Assembly (NCBI GenBank): GCA_003222395.1
Contig: QHWB01000055.1
Location: 1-64,000, forward strand
Direction: 5' to 3'
Source: Acidobacteriota bacterium
GTDB lineage: Bacteria > Acidobacteriota > Vicinamibacteria > Vicinamibacterales > CAVVIG01
DNA: 64,000 nucleotides
Shown here one piece after another: positions 1 through 11,390 of the stretch. The position numbers were made by a program, and so were the translations under genes. The notes under the pieces were generated by a model. That model saw only the letters and a program-made list of their open reading frames with translations. It was not told where the DNA came from and did no database searches. Position 1 is the stretch's first letter. The number at the start of each line of letters is the position of its first letter.

Positions 1-2
1 CG

Positions 3-434
3 AAAGAGAAAGAGGCGGCATTGAGTTACCAGATCGGGCCCAAGTCGGTCATCACGTTCCCTTCGGGCGGACAACAGCTGCCCGGCAAGGGTTTCTACGA
101 GATCAGCGGCCTGGCCTGGTCCGGTGGCGGCGCTATCAAGCTGGTGGAAGTGTCTACCGACGGCGGCAAGAAATGGCACAAAGCTGAGTTCAAGGGAACG
201 CCACAGCGTATGGCCCATGCCCGTTTTGGCTATCAGTGGAATTGGGACGGAAACGAAACGGAGCTCCACTCGCGCTGCACGGACGAGATCGGTCAGGTTC
301 AACCGTCGCGCGCACAGATCGCCAAGTACTGGAACAAGCCCTTCGATGAAACATTCAGCGTGCCGGGGTTGGACAACAGCATTCAGCCCTGGAGGATCGC
401 CAAGGACGGGAGCGTGACCAATGGGAACGCGTAG
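3..434 (+). CDS. Sulfite dehydrogenase / SoxC-like molybdopterin oxidoreductase, C-terminal dimerisation domain (5' partial at window edge)
   Basis: Frame stays open to the window edge upstream of the listed start; motifs ISGLAWSGGGAIKLVEVSTDGGKKWHKAE and YQWNWDG typical of Mo-co oxidoreductase dimerisation domain; followed by a c-type cytochrome. Confidence 0.8.
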   Translation, partial: KEKEAALSYQIGPKSVITFPSGGQQLPGKGFYEISGLAWSGGGAIKLVEVSTDGGKKWHKAEFKGTPQRMAHARFGYQWNWDGNETELHSRCTDEIGQVQPSRAQIAKYWNKPFDETFSVPGLDNSIQPWRIAKDGSVTNGNA

Positions 435-993
435 GGTTTTCCTCATTGCGTTCGCGTTCGCCTTGCTGATCGGCGTCTCCGCGCTGGCGCAGGGGCCTAC
501 CTATGGAGTGGGACGCACGCCGACCGCTGAGGAAATTCGCGCGTTGGATATTTCCATCGGCCCGACCGGAGAAGAACTCCCCCAGGGAAAAGGCACTGCC
601 AAGGAGGGCGCGCAGGTCTATCGCGCGAAGGGATGCGCGGGATGCCACGGCGCGGCGGGAATAGGCGGTACGGCGCCCAATCTAAAAAGCAAAGATCCCA
701 AGAATCCTGACGTCTGGGCGCGAGGGCGAATTCTGCCGCTTCGCGCGCCGTTCGCAACCACGGTCTGGGATTACATCAATCGCGGGATGCCCCTCAATAG
801 AGAGGGGACGCTAACGGCCGATGAGGTCTACGCGTTGACGGCGTATCTGCTCTACATCAACGATGTCATCCCGGAAGACGAGACACTGGACGCCCAGAGT
901 CTGCCGAAGGTCAAGATGCCAATTGGTGACAAATACGCTTCCCTACCTGATTGGAAGCCCAGGACGCCAAGGCTCAAAGGTTACCCGTACTAG
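421..993 (+). CDS. c-type cytochrome, probable sulfite dehydrogenase cytochrome subunit (SoxD/SorB-like)
   Basis: Signal peptide, CAGCH heme motif, 14-nt overlap with SoxC-like gene. Confidence 0.78.
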   Translation: MGTRRVFLIAFAFALLIGVSALAQGPTYGVGRTPTAEEIRALDISIGPTGEELPQGKGTAKEGAQVYRAKGCAGCHGAAGIGGTAPNLKSKDPKNPDVWARGRILPLRAPFATTVWDYINRGMPLNREGTLTADEVYALTAYLLYINDVIPEDETLDAQSLPKVKMPIGDKYASLPDWKPRTPRLKGYPY

Positions 994-1174
994 CGTCGAG
1001 CGATAATGCACGTCGTAGTGGCCATCACGCCGGCTCACCCGGCTCGCCGGAGCCTCTCCAAACGACGCAACCAGCCGGCCACCTGGTTCCAACTGGAGAC
1101 TGTTTAGGCTCGCCTTTCTTCTGCGTGCACAGCGACAGCGTCATTTGCGGCGAGCAGGTATCATTTACGAATTG

Positions 1175-2113
1175 ATGTACGACCCATTTGTCTCGGGCCG
1201 ATTCACTGTCGCCGAGCGGAGTATGCAGGCGTTCGACACTGTGCGCAACCGCAGCTTTCCTTGCGACATGTGGCGTCCAACGGAACCGGTCGGCGTTTGC
1301 CCGATCATCCTTCTCTCTCATGCGAGCGGCGGAAGCGGTCCGCGAGGCTACACGTTTCTGACGAATCACCTGGCCAGCCACGGCTACATCGTCGCGGGAC
1401 TGAATCACTCCGAACTCGTCGCACCCGAGCTCCAGCGTTGGGAAGGTGAAACTTCTGAACAACGGGCCGCGCGAGCCGAAGCTGCCATCGCGAGCCGCGT
1501 TCCGGATATTCGCTTTCTTCTCGACTATGTCCTGACCGAAGCGCCGCTTGAGCCTGCGCCCGTGGGCATTGTGGGCCACAGCTTCGGCGGCTGGACAGCG
1601 CTCGCCTCTCCCGACGTGCTGCATCACATTCGGGCGGTTGTCGCGCTCGCGCCAGGTGGAAGTTCGAATCCGAGGCCCGGAATTCTGCCGGCGAAGCTGG
1701 CGTTCAAATGGGGCCGCGACGTGCCGACCCTCGTTCTGGTGGCGGACAACGACGTCTGCCTTCCGCTGGACGGCATGTACGAGATCTTCGACAGAATACC
1801 CGCCGCGAAACGCATGGTCATTCTTCGCCACGCAGACCACATGCATTTCATGGACAATGTCGAGCAGCTGCACGAAGCGGTTCGTACCTCGCCGCCTTGG
1901 ATTCCGGAGTTAGATTACCTACAGAAGGAAATGCGTCCGATTGCGGAACTCTGCACCGGCAAACAATCCCACTTGTTCGTCCGAGGACTCACAGTTGCGC
2001 ATTTTGACGCGGTGCTGAAGCAAAATGACGAAGCCCGCCGATTCCTCGCCGGCGACATCCAGGCCGAACTCGCGTCCCGCGGCGTAGAGGCCTTCGTGCA
2101 TTCGGCGGCATAG
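1175..2113 (+). CDS. alpha/beta hydrolase (dienelactone hydrolase / PAF-acetylhydrolase-like)
   Basis: GHSFGG nucleophile elbow, LLSHASGGSG, C-terminal H in HADHMHFMD; ORF 1145..2113, start uncertain. Confidence 0.75.
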   Translation: MYDPFVSGRFTVAERSMQAFDTVRNRSFPCDMWRPTEPVGVCPIILLSHASGGSGPRGYTFLTNHLASHGYIVAGLNHSELVAPELQRWEGETSEQRAARAEAAIASRVPDIRFLLDYVLTEAPLEPAPVGIVGHSFGGWTALASPDVLHHIRAVVALAPGGSSNPRPGILPAKLAFKWGRDVPTLVLVADNDVCLPLDGMYEIFDRIPAAKRMVILRHADHMHFMDNVEQLHEAVRTSPPWIPELDYLQKEMRPIAELCTGKQSHLFVRGLTVAHFDAVLKQNDEARRFLAGDIQAELASRGVEAFVHSAA

Positions 2114-2303
2114 GCGGTAACTTCAGTCGCCAACGCGTCGGCCGAACACCGGACTTCAAGTTTATCCTTCGCGAGGAGAGTCTCGGCAAAGTCGCACAGC
2201 TGTCGATCTTGGTGTGAACCGCGCCGACTCGCGACCTAGCGGGCGGTTCTCTGATCTCTGCGTTCGGTAACGTGTAACGGCGATCTGACGACTGATAGAC
2301 TAA

Positions 2304-2393
2304 ATGGTTGGCGCCTTTGCGATCGTTGCCGCCTATGTGCCTGCTCGGCGCGACACGCACGTCGACCCGCTCGTTGCGTTGCGCATCAAATAG
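2304..2393 (+). pseudogene. C-terminal remnant of an ADOP/FtsX-type permease
   Basis: Translation MVGAFAIVAAYVPARRDTHVDPLVALRIK* matches the C-terminal motif of both full-length permeases in the window ([38 protein letters not shown]). Confidence 0.8.
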
Positions 2394-2522
2394 AGTGCCT
2401 TCTCATCCGCGTGCCGGGCCGCAGCGAATTTATGCCGGGCCGTATCTGAGACGGTCGCCCGAGTCGCCTTCGAGCATTGGAACATTGACGCTGCTGAAGC
2501 CGTAACATCGACTGTCTATGTC

Positions 2523-2863
2523 ATGGCGCTGCCGCCGTTCCGCGATCCGATCCCTCCTGGCACGCTTGACATGTTGGTGCTGACGACGCTCGCCCGTCGA
2601 AGCGAGTTGCACGGATTTGAGATCGCCGAAGCGATCGAGCGGGCCTCGACAGATATCCTGCGGGTTGAGGAGGGCTCGTTGTATCCGGCTCTTCAGCGGA
2701 TGCTGTCAAGGGCTGGATCGCCGGCGAATGGAGCCGCACTGACGAGAACCGCCGCGCGAGGTACTACCGGCTCACAGCGGCAGGGCGGCGGGAACTCAAT
2801 CGTCAGATTGAAGCCTATCAACGCGTCACTGGCGCAATCGCTCGCGTATTGCAGATCGCATGA
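2523..2863 (+). pseudogene. PadR family transcriptional regulator, single frameshift
   Basis: [29 protein letters not shown]...[12 protein letters not shown] in one frame, continuing [51 protein letters not shown] in another; stop overlaps the ATG of the downstream permease. Confidence 0.85.
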
Positions 2864-5502
2864 TGCTGTTTCGACGCATCTGGTTCTTCGTCACGCGCTG
2901 GCGGCGCATACAGGATCTTGACGACGAGATGCGCCTGCATGTGGAGCTCCGCGCCGCCGCGAATCGGCGGGGCGGCCTTGACGCCGAGGAGGCGGCGCGT
3001 GAGGCGCACGTTCGTTTTGGAAACAAGCTCAAGCTGCGCGAGGAGGCTCGCGACGTGTGGGGCTTCACAGAACTGGAGCGCATCGGTGGAGATCTCCGGC
3101 AGGCCGTCCGGCGCGTCGGCCATTGTCCGGCCCGGACGCTCGTCGTGGTGCTGACCCTCGCGCTCGGGATCGGCGCGATGACGTCGATGTTCACGCTCGT
3201 CGACGTCATGCTCTTGAAGCCGGCGCCGTGGAACAAGGCAGGTCCGCTGGTCTGGATCGCGGGTCTCAAAGGGCGCTCCGGAGGAACCCGCAACGTGTCG
3301 TACCCGGACTATCTCGTCTATCGCGATCGCGCGACGACGTTGTCGGGCGTGACCGCGTACGGGGGTACCGCCATGTCGGTCGGCGGTCGGCAGCCACAGC
3401 GCGTCCTAGGCGGATTGGTCTCGGGCAACTACTTCGACGTCCTTGGGATTCGCGTCCAGATCGGCCGCACGTTTGCCTCGAACGAAGACACAGTGCCGGC
3501 TGACCACGCTGTCGTGGTGCTGAGCGATGCCCTGTGGAAAACACAGTTCGGTGCCGACCCGCGTGTCATCGACACGCGCGTCACGATCAATGGCCACCCG
3601 TTCACGATCATTGGCGTCGCGCCGCGCGGCTTCACGGGCGTCGCCTATGCCGACGACCCGGAGCAACTCTGGGTCCCGATGGCGATGCAGCGTGTGGCGA
3701 TGCCGACGAGTCGCGCTCTCGTGAACGACCCGAACGCCGGCTGGCTGCGCGTTGTCGGACGGCTTCGCGATCGGACGACGACGGCACAGGCGGACGCCGA
3801 GATGCGCGTGATCGCGAAGCAGTTGAATCCACCTGATACTTCACGCAGTCAGGAAAAGAGCGCACGCGTTCTGCCGGTGCGAGGCGGGATGACTCCGTGG
3901 GAGCAGGACAGCCTCGCGCCGATGTTCGAGCTCATCTCGATCGTGCCGGCGCTTGTGCTCCTCGTGGCGTGCGCGAACGTCGCGAACGTGCTGATGGCGT
4001 ACCATCTGTCCCGTCGTCGGGAGTTCGCGATGCGGCGAGCGATTGGCGCGTCGCGCGGCCGGTTGATCCGCCTGTTGCTGACGGAATCAGTGATTCTGGC
4101 GGTGCTGGCCGGAGTAGCCGGTTTCGCCGTCTCGTTCGGATTATCTGCGCTCATCGTGCACTACGGCGAAGTGCCCACCGACGTATCAGTGCTGCTGACG
4201 CTGGACAGCCGAGCGTTGCTGGCGGCAACGGCAGTCGCGGTCCTGACGATTGTGGTCTTCGGCCTCGCGCCTGCAGTGACGGCGACGAAATTCGACGTGC
4301 TCCCGGCTCTTAAGAACGAAGGCACGACGTCGACCACCTCGCCTGGCCCGGCCCGGTTGCGACGAATCTTTGTCATCGCACAGGTCGCAGTGGCGCTCGC
4401 ACTCGTGATTACCGCGGGACTGTTCCTGCAAAGCTTCTCACGCGCCATGCGCGTCGATCCCGGGTTCGATCCTCTCGGGCTCGTGACAGTATCTTTCGAT
4501 CTGAATCTTCAAGGCTACACGCCTGCTCGGCGTGACGCGTTCGTCTTGCAGTTCGTGGAGCGCGCGGCGGCATTGCCGAATGTGATCTCGGCGGCCACGG
4601 CGGACATCCTGCCGCTCGGCGGCGAGATGGTTGGCGCGACGCTGGTCTCCGAGGGTCGCAACAATTCAGCGCACGCGACGGTCGCCAGCATCTCGCCACG
4701 GTATTTCGAAACCCTCGATCTGCCACTCGTCCTCGGGCGTGAATTCACTCGGGCCGATAGCGCCGCCGACGCACCGATGGCGATCGTCAACGAGACATTG
4801 GCGCGCCGGCTGTGGCCCGGCATGGATCCGGTCGGCAAGCGCGTGCACGTTGCCGACTCAAAGGAGCCCTGGCGGGAGGTGATTGGCGTTGCGCGCGACG
4901 CGAAGTACCTGTTTCTGACCGAGTCGGCTCGCGGCGCGTACTACGTACCGTTGCGACCGCAGTCCGCAGCGTCACTCGTGGTCCGAGCGGCCGGCGATGC
5001 TCGCGCAGCGCTCTCGTCGCTGACGGCTATCGCCCGTGATCTCGATCCGAACCTGCCGCTCTTCAACCTCCACACGATGGACGAACGGATTCGTCGCAGT
5101 CTTAATCTCCGGCGTGCCGTGGTGTCGCTGCTGGGCGTATTGGGCGGCCTGACGTTACTGCTGGCGTCAATCGGCATCTACGGGGTTGCCACACATAATG
5201 TCTCGGCGCGCATACGCGAGATCGGTATCCGCATGTCGCTTGGCGCGCGCGCGACGGATGTCCTTCGGATGATCGTCCGCGAGAACCTGTCGCTCGCGCT
5301 CATTGGTGTGACGATTGGTCTTGTGATCAGCGCCGCCAGCTCGATAATTCTCGCCTCTTTTCTTTTTGGCGTGTCATCCGCCGACACAGCGACATTCGCC
5401 GGCGGGTCGGCGATGCTCTGTGGCGTGAGCATTGTCGCAACCTACATTCCTGCACGCCGTGCCGCTCACCTCGATCCGCTCCTGGCGTTGCGCCACGAAT
5501 AG
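2860..5502 (+). CDS. ADOP-type (MacB/FtsX-like) ABC permease
   Basis: 880 aa, duplicated FtsX/MacB_PCD architecture, [43 protein letters not shown] and [24 protein letters not shown], PadR-linked. Confidence 0.9.
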   Translation: MMLFRRIWFFVTRWRRIQDLDDEMRLHVELRAAANRRGGLDAEEAAREAHVRFGNKLKLREEARDVWGFTELERIGGDLRQAVRRVGHCPARTLVVVLTLALGIGAMTSMFTLVDVMLLKPAPWNKAGPLVWIAGLKGRSGGTRNVSYPDYLVYRDRATTLSGVTAYGGTAMSVGGRQPQRVLGGLVSGNYFDVLGIRVQIGRTFASNEDTVPADHAVVVLSDALWKTQFGADPRVIDTRVTINGHPFTIIGVAPRGFTGVAYADDPEQLWVPMAMQRVAMPTSRALVNDPNAGWLRVVGRLRDRTTTAQADAEMRVIAKQLNPPDTSRSQEKSARVLPVRGGMTPWEQDSLAPMFELISIVPALVLLVACANVANVLMAYHLSRRREFAMRRAIGASRGRLIRLLLTESVILAVLAGVAGFAVSFGLSALIVHYGEVPTDVSVLLTLDSRALLAATAVAVLTIVVFGLAPAVTATKFDVLPALKNEGTTSTTSPGPARLRRIFVIAQVAVALALVITAGLFLQSFSRAMRVDPGFDPLGLVTVSFDLNLQGYTPARRDAFVLQFVERAAALPNVISAATADILPLGGEMVGATLVSEGRNNSAHATVASISPRYFETLDLPLVLGREFTRADSAADAPMAIVNETLARRLWPGMDPVGKRVHVADSKEPWREVIGVARDAKYLFLTESARGAYYVPLRPQSAASLVVRAAGDARAALSSLTAIARDLDPNLPLFNLHTMDERIRRSLNLRRAVVSLLGVLGGLTLLLASIGIYGVATHNVSARIREIGIRMSLGARATDVLRMIVRENLSLALIGVTIGLVISAASSIILASFLFGVSSADTATFAGGSAMLCGVSIVATYIPARRAAHLDPLLALRHE

Positions 5503-5884
5503 TCTCGCCTCATCGTGTGCAGACGAGTCTTCGCCGCCCTCGGGTCAACGCGGACGAAACGGCTGGCGCAGGTCAAGGCTGCGACGTGCCGTGAAGAGCC
5601 GCGCCACACATGCCGCAGGCGAGGGCCGCAACGATGTAGGACGGAGCAAACAATCGAGACTGGAGCGTTGCGAACGCTCGCTGTTGCCGCACAGACCGAT
5701 CCTACTGCCCATTGTGATGGACGTCGTCGGTCCCCCGTAGTCTGCGAAGAATTCATTTCAATCTGCCCAGGGCGACTACAGAGGAGTTGAGTGGCGACGT
5801 CCGCAGGGCAGCGGACGGGATCAGGACGTCGATGGTCTGCGGGCGCTACGGAACAAACGGACGCGTCTCTCGTCAACGGTTCTG

Positions 5885-8356
5885 ATGGAAGCTTTCTTGG
5901 CCGATTTGCGATACGCGTTCCGCAACATGCGCAGCAATCTGAGCTTTACCGCCATTGCGCTGGCGGCGCTTGCGATTGGCATTGGCGCAAATGTGGCCAT
6001 TTTCACCGTCGTCGACGCGGTTCTTCTCCAGCCGCTTCCGTACCCGCAGCCGGACCGGATCATGAAGCTTGGTCGCCGCTTCCGTGCGGGCGTGGGCGAT
6101 TCGAACTCGATTCCGAAGTACATGGTGTGGCGGCAGAACGACGTGTTCGAGGCAATGGCGATCTACGATTTCGGGGCCCTGGCGATGAACCTCGGATCGG
6201 GCAACCCGCCGGAGCCGGTGAAGGGCGCCCACGTCTCCGCCGATTACTTCAAGGTTTTCGGCGTGCTGCCGATCGCCGGACGCACCTTTTCGCAGGCTGA
6301 GGATCTGCCCCATGGTCCTGCCGTCGCGGTGCTTAGTTACGGCGTGTGGCAGATGCGGTTCGGCGGTGCCGGTGACGTAATCGGCCGTCCGATCCTGTTG
6401 AACGGCGTTCCGTACGACGTGGTCGGCATCCTGCCGAACAGTTTTCATTCTGATCCGGAAGCCGACGTCTGGATTCCACTCCAAGCGGATCCGAACAGTA
6501 CGAATCAAGGCCACTACCTGAATGTCGCCGGACGCCTCAAACGAGGTGTGACGCCCGCAGCGGCGGAAGCGCAGATGAAGATCGTCGGCGAACGCTTCCG
6601 GAGACTCAATCCGAAATGGATGGATGCCGACGAAAGCGTGGCGGTCGTGCCGATGCGCGAGGCGACGACCGGTGACGTGCGGACAGCGCTGCTCGTGCTG
6701 TTTGGTGCGGTCGCGCTGGTGCTGCTGATTGCGTGTGCGAACGTGGCGAATCTGCTGCTGGCGCGGGCCGCCGGTCGGCAGCGCGAGCTCGCCATTCGAT
6801 CGGCGATGGGCGCGGATCGCGGCCGTATGGTCCGTCAGCTTCTAACTGAAAGCGTGCTCCTGTCCGGTTGTGGCGGACTCCTGGGTCTGGCGCTCGGCGC
6901 GTGGGGTGTGCGCGCCCTGCTGCTGCTCGTCCCCGGCAACATTCCGCGCGTCACCGATCCGAACGGAACCGGGATACTGATCCCGGTGCTCGATTGGCGG
7001 GTGACGGCCTTCACGATCGGCTTATCCCTTGTGACCGGGGTCATGTTCGGTCTCTTTCCGGCGCTGCAGACGTCGAAACCCGATCTGGTGTCAACGCTCA
7101 AGGAAGCGAGCGGTCGGTCCGGGACCAGTCTTCGCCACAAGCGCGTCCGCTCCGTTCTGGTCGTGACCGAAATGGCGCTGGCGCTCGTGCTCCTCGTCGG
7201 CGCCGCGCTGCTAATTCGCACCTTCGTGGGTCTGCGTTCGGTCGAGTCCGGAATCGACGCGCACAACGTCCTGACGTTTCAGACCTCGCTCGCGGGCACG
7301 GCGTACTCGTCGACGGCCAGCGTTAGCAATTTGACGACGCAGGTGGTCCAGCGGATAGAGGCGGTGCCGGGCGTTGACGCCGCGACCTCGACGATTGCGC
7401 TGCCTGTCGAATCCGGCATCGACCTGCCGTTTACGATCGTCGGCAAACCGCCGGCGCGCGGCGAGTACACCGGTGACGAACAATGGCGCTCGGTTTCGCC
7501 GCACTACTTCAGCGCGTTCCGAATCCCACTCGTGCACGGCCGGGTCTTCACGGACCGCGACACCGCGTCGGGACCGCGTCTGGTCATCATCAATGAGGCG
7601 ATGGCGAAGAAGTACTGGGCCAACGAGGACCCGATCGGTCAACTGATCGTGATCGGCAAGGGGCTCGGTCCCCAGTTCGAGGAGCCGCCGCGGCAAATCG
7701 TCGGGATCGTCGGCAACGTCCGCGAGAACGGGTTGGCGCGAAACGCCGCCACCAGTGTCATGTACATCCCGCAGTCGCAGATGACCGAAGGCCTGACAAC
7801 GCTCGCGAACAACGTGATCCCCTTGTCGTGGGCGGTTCGCACCACCACCGACCCGATGCCGCTGCGCGTCGCTATAGAGCGCGAGCTGCGCGGCGTCGAC
7901 GGTCAGATCGTGATCTCGCACGAGCGGACAATGGAGCAGGTTCTGTCGGGCGCGGTGGCGCGTCAGAGTTTCAACATGGTGTTGCTGAGCATCTTCGCAG
8001 GGGCCGCGCTCGTACTGGCGGCGATCGGAATTTATGGCCTGATGTCGTACTCGGTCGAGCAGCGCACGCAGGAGATTGGTATCCGCATGGCGCTGGGCGC
8101 GAATCGAGCCACGATGCTCAAGACCGTCCTGCGCGAGGGCATGACGCTGGCGATTGTCGGCGTCGCGATCGGCTTGGTGCTCGCGTACGGCCTGACGCGG
8201 CTGCTGGCGAGCCTGCTCTTCGGTGTCAAGACCAGCGACCCGTTCACATTTGTCGCAGTGGCCGGCGTCCTGACGATCGTGGCTGCCACCGCCGCATTCA
8301 TCCCAGCGCGGCGCGCTACCACCATCGACCCTGCGATCGCGTTACGGTACGAGTAG
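5885..8356 (+). CDS. ADOP-type (MacB/FtsX-like) ABC permease
   Basis: 823 aa, LIACANVANLLLARAAGRQRELAIRSAMGADRGRMVRQLLTES and EIGIRMALGANRATMLKTVLREG repeats. Confidence 0.9.
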   Translation: MEAFLADLRYAFRNMRSNLSFTAIALAALAIGIGANVAIFTVVDAVLLQPLPYPQPDRIMKLGRRFRAGVGDSNSIPKYMVWRQNDVFEAMAIYDFGALAMNLGSGNPPEPVKGAHVSADYFKVFGVLPIAGRTFSQAEDLPHGPAVAVLSYGVWQMRFGGAGDVIGRPILLNGVPYDVVGILPNSFHSDPEADVWIPLQADPNSTNQGHYLNVAGRLKRGVTPAAAEAQMKIVGERFRRLNPKWMDADESVAVVPMREATTGDVRTALLVLFGAVALVLLIACANVANLLLARAAGRQRELAIRSAMGADRGRMVRQLLTESVLLSGCGGLLGLALGAWGVRALLLLVPGNIPRVTDPNGTGILIPVLDWRVTAFTIGLSLVTGVMFGLFPALQTSKPDLVSTLKEASGRSGTSLRHKRVRSVLVVTEMALALVLLVGAALLIRTFVGLRSVESGIDAHNVLTFQTSLAGTAYSSTASVSNLTTQVVQRIEAVPGVDAATSTIALPVESGIDLPFTIVGKPPARGEYTGDEQWRSVSPHYFSAFRIPLVHGRVFTDRDTASGPRLVIINEAMAKKYWANEDPIGQLIVIGKGLGPQFEEPPRQIVGIVGNVRENGLARNAATSVMYIPQSQMTEGLTTLANNVIPLSWAVRTTTDPMPLRVAIERELRGVDGQIVISHERTMEQVLSGAVARQSFNMVLLSIFAGAALVLAAIGIYGLMSYSVEQRTQEIGIRMALGANRATMLKTVLREGMTLAIVGVAIGLVLAYGLTRLLASLLFGVKTSDPFTFVAVAGVLTIVAATAAFIPARRATTIDPAIALRYE

Positions 8357-8449
8357 CGGCTCTTTCAGGATCCTGATACCCGGTGCGCGGCTTCGCGAAC
8401 GGCTTCTTACTAATGCTAAGGGGCCTCCGAAAAATAACTTAAACAACTG

Positions 8450-9229
8450 TCACTTCTTGGTGGATTTCATCGACTGAGTCGTCCTCGGGATGATGGTGTA
8501 GTTCCATTCCCCGTGAAACGCGTGCGGTTTGATATTTAGCGCTCGCATCTCTTCATCGATGACTTTCACCTTCGTCGGATACTTGCGCTTATCCAAGCGC
8601 GCCCTAACTTTCAGGCCAGTCTTGGTGACGGTGGCTCCAATCAGTTTCACGACGATTTCGTGACTGGTCAGCGGGCGCCCTCGCCAGTTCATGCTGATGT
8701 GCGAGAACAACCGGTGTTCAATCTTGTTCCACTTACTCGTCCCGGGTGGATGATGACAGACGGTGACGTGCAGCCCGGTCTTATCGGCGAGGGTCTGCAA
8801 CTCTACCTTCCAGAGCCGCACCCGATAGCCGTTACTACCGCCGGCATCGGCACGGACGAACAGCTCGCGCGCCTGCGGATACACGCGGCTGCCCATCGTC
8901 AGCCACCATCGAAAAATACTCCCGGCGGCAAAACTCGCGGTATCGTGGTCAGCGCCCACGTTCACCCACCCGAGGTTGCGCGCGACATCATAGATCCCAT
9001 ACGGGATGGCCTTGGGCTTCGCGGGATCGATGAAGTCGGGAATCTTCACCCCCTCCGGATCGCCGTGAGGCCGCCATTTTCGGCCTTTGTTGTAAAACTG
9101 CCCGATGAGCTCCTTCTTCTCCGTATCGACCGAGATCACCGGCTGGTCTTGACCTTGGAGTCGCCGGACTCGCCCATTCAAGTACCGAAACCTGGCGATC
9201 GCGATCGGAATGATTCCCGCCCTCGTCAA
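8450..9229 (-). pseudogene. ISAzo13-like (Rhodopirellula-type DDE) transposase, N-terminus frameshifted
   Basis: QPVISVDTEKKELIGQFYNKGRKWRPHG and DKTGLHVTVCHHPPGTSKWNKIEHRLFSHISMNWRGRPL; N-terminal pieces (EGGNHSDRDRQ, GTTADASRVLRR) appear in other frames up to about 9420. Confidence 0.8.
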
Positions 9230-9636
9230 GGCTCTTCATATTCGCCTCAGGCTATCCGACAGCTGCTCGCAACCGATCGCGCCCAGCCAGCGAGAATGCG
9301 GTGGCTGAAGCGCGGCGCATTCGGGCTTGCGGCGGTTGCCGTGGCCCATTGGATGTGGGGCCGGCGCAGCACGCGTGAGGCGTCGGCCGTGGTGCCGCCC
9401 GTAAATCCACCAGTTGACCGCTGAACTCCTTCGGCGCCGGAGGACTCGCGACAAATGGTATCGAGTTCGGTCGGCCGACAACACACATTACCGACCGGAT
9501 TGTGAAGCAATGCGCGGGCCCGCTTCTGCGATCCACGCAGTCAGGACGAGCGCCCACCCCTGGTCCGGACAGGAGACACTCGGCCGTCGGCTAATCCGCG
9601 GCTAGTCCTTGCGACTTTCGAGAGCTCCGGTGGCCG

Positions 9637-10508
9637 GTGGTCGACATCAGCCCGTCTTGCGTTAGGATGCCAGACGACATGCCACCGCCCGAAGTGGCAA
9701 CCTTGCTAACCGGTCTCGCGATGGGTGAATCGCCACGTTGGCACCAGAACCGTCTTTGGTTCTCGGACTGGGGCGCTCAAGAGATCGTGGCACTCGATCT
9801 TGATGGAAATCGCGAGGTCGTCGTTCGCACAGCGTTCGGTCTTCCTTTTTGCATCGATTGGCTACCGGATGGCCGCCTGCTCATCGTCTCGGGGCGCGAG
9901 AGTCTCCTTCTGCGCCGGGAGCCAGACGATCGCTGGTGACCCACGCCGACCTGCGTGCCCTCTCAGACAAGGCCTGGAACGAGATCGTCGTGGACGGTCG
10001 GGGCAACGCCTACATCAATGGCGGCCCCGGAATCATCGCCCTGGTCACACCGGATACTGCGGCTCGACGTGTAGCCGATGATATTACCTTTCTCAATGGC
10101 ATGGCCGTGACGCCCGACAACGGCACGCTGATCATCGCCGAGTCGCACGGGAAGAGGCTCACCGCTTTCGACATCGCTGCAGACGGCACCCTGTCGAATC
10201 GACGTGTGTGGGCTGACCTCGGCGACGGCGTTCCGGACGGCATCTGCATCGACGCAGACAACGCCGTTTGGTACGCAAACGTTCCCAACAAATGCTGCGT
10301 GCGCGTCCGCGAAGGTGGTGAGGTGTTGCAGACAATCAACATCGATCGCGGCTGTTTCGCCTGCATGCTCGGGGGCACCGGCAACAGAACCTTGTTCCTG
10401 GTCGCGGCGGAGTGGCGTGGCATGGAGCACATCCCCGAAGTTGCGCGAGCGCGAACGGGACAGGTGCTGACCATCGAGGCACCCGCACCGGGCGTCGGGT
10501 GGCCATAG
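9637..10508 (+). pseudogene. SMP-30/gluconolactonase/LRE family protein, one frameshift near 9930
   Basis: GLAMGESPRWHQNRLWFSDW...LLRREPDDRW* then LVTHADLRALSDKAWNEIVVDGRGNAYINGGP...GVPDGICIDADNAVWYANV in another frame. Confidence 0.8.
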
Positions 10509-10516
10509 GAGTGACC

Positions 10517-10969
10517 ATGACGAAGAGACGACGCGCGTCGAAACGATCAGCGACAAAGCCTCCCTCGAGGAAGCCGTCGCGCTTGTCTCCGCCGAGTCAC
10601 GTCCCGACGCGAGGTCTCTACGGCTGGATCACCCACACCGAGCTCGCAAGCTCCGACCCGGCTGCGACGAAGATGTGGTGCACCAAGGTGCTGGGCTGGA
10701 AGTTCAAGCCGAGTTTCCACACGCCAGGTGGCGAATACCATCTGTTTGCGTACTCCGACAAAGGAGGCGGCGCGATTCGCGCCACCAAGCCGTCTGAGAC
10801 GCCGGGCAGCAGTTTCGCCGTTCACGTCGCGGACACGCGCGCCGCATTCGAGAAGGCGCTCCGCGAAGGAGCCGAGGAGGTGGTCCCGCCTACGCGGGTG
10901 ATGGAGGGCGTGACCATCGCGGTCGTGCGTGCAGCTGGAGGAGTCCCGATCGGCTTCTCGGGTCCATGA
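10517..10969 (+). CDS. VOC (glyoxalase/bleomycin resistance) family protein
   Basis: GWITHTELASSDPAATKMWCTKVLGWKF ... FAVHVADTRAAFEKALREGAEEVVPP. Confidence 0.82.
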   Translation: MTKRRRASKRSATKPPSRKPSRLSPPSHVPTRGLYGWITHTELASSDPAATKMWCTKVLGWKFKPSFHTPGGEYHLFAYSDKGGGAIRATKPSETPGSSFAVHVADTRAAFEKALREGAEEVVPPTRVMEGVTIAVVRAAGGVPIGFSGP

Positions 10970-11390
10970 TGAAGGCATCCGCACTGCTGGGTCAGACCGT
11001 CGTCAGCGGATCGAACGTTCTGATCGCGGGATGTTGAAGCGGTGATCGATGTCTGCGCGCCCGCGTCTCGCAAAATCCTCGATCTTTTTGGCGAGGATGA
11101 TCCGCTGAATGTTTATGCGGGTGAACTCCAGGTGCGCCCACCACCCAGAGCAGGTGGTGGCCCGACCGTGGCGGAGCACTGCCCTTGGGTAAACCCTTAG
11201 CGACTCGCGCAGCGCCACGGCTGTGCCGAACCAGAGACTTGAGGCTTAAAGGGACGTCGGAAGGGAGGCAGGCCCATCGGATTGCCCGCAAGTAGATTTC
11301 AATTATCCCCACTGGACACAAGGCCCACAAGAGGAATCACACTGCTGGCCTGGCGGTGGTTCGCGAAACCGCCGCAGTTTTGGAGGGTCG

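Noticed and set aside
8660-9424. 254-aa plus-strand ORF
   Set aside because: Antisense of the ISAzo13-like transposase; no motif.
10992-11330. Minus-strand ORFs in the gap between VOC and hydrolase genes
   Set aside because: Overlapping frames with no start context or recognisable family; could be a degraded gene but not supportable by eye.
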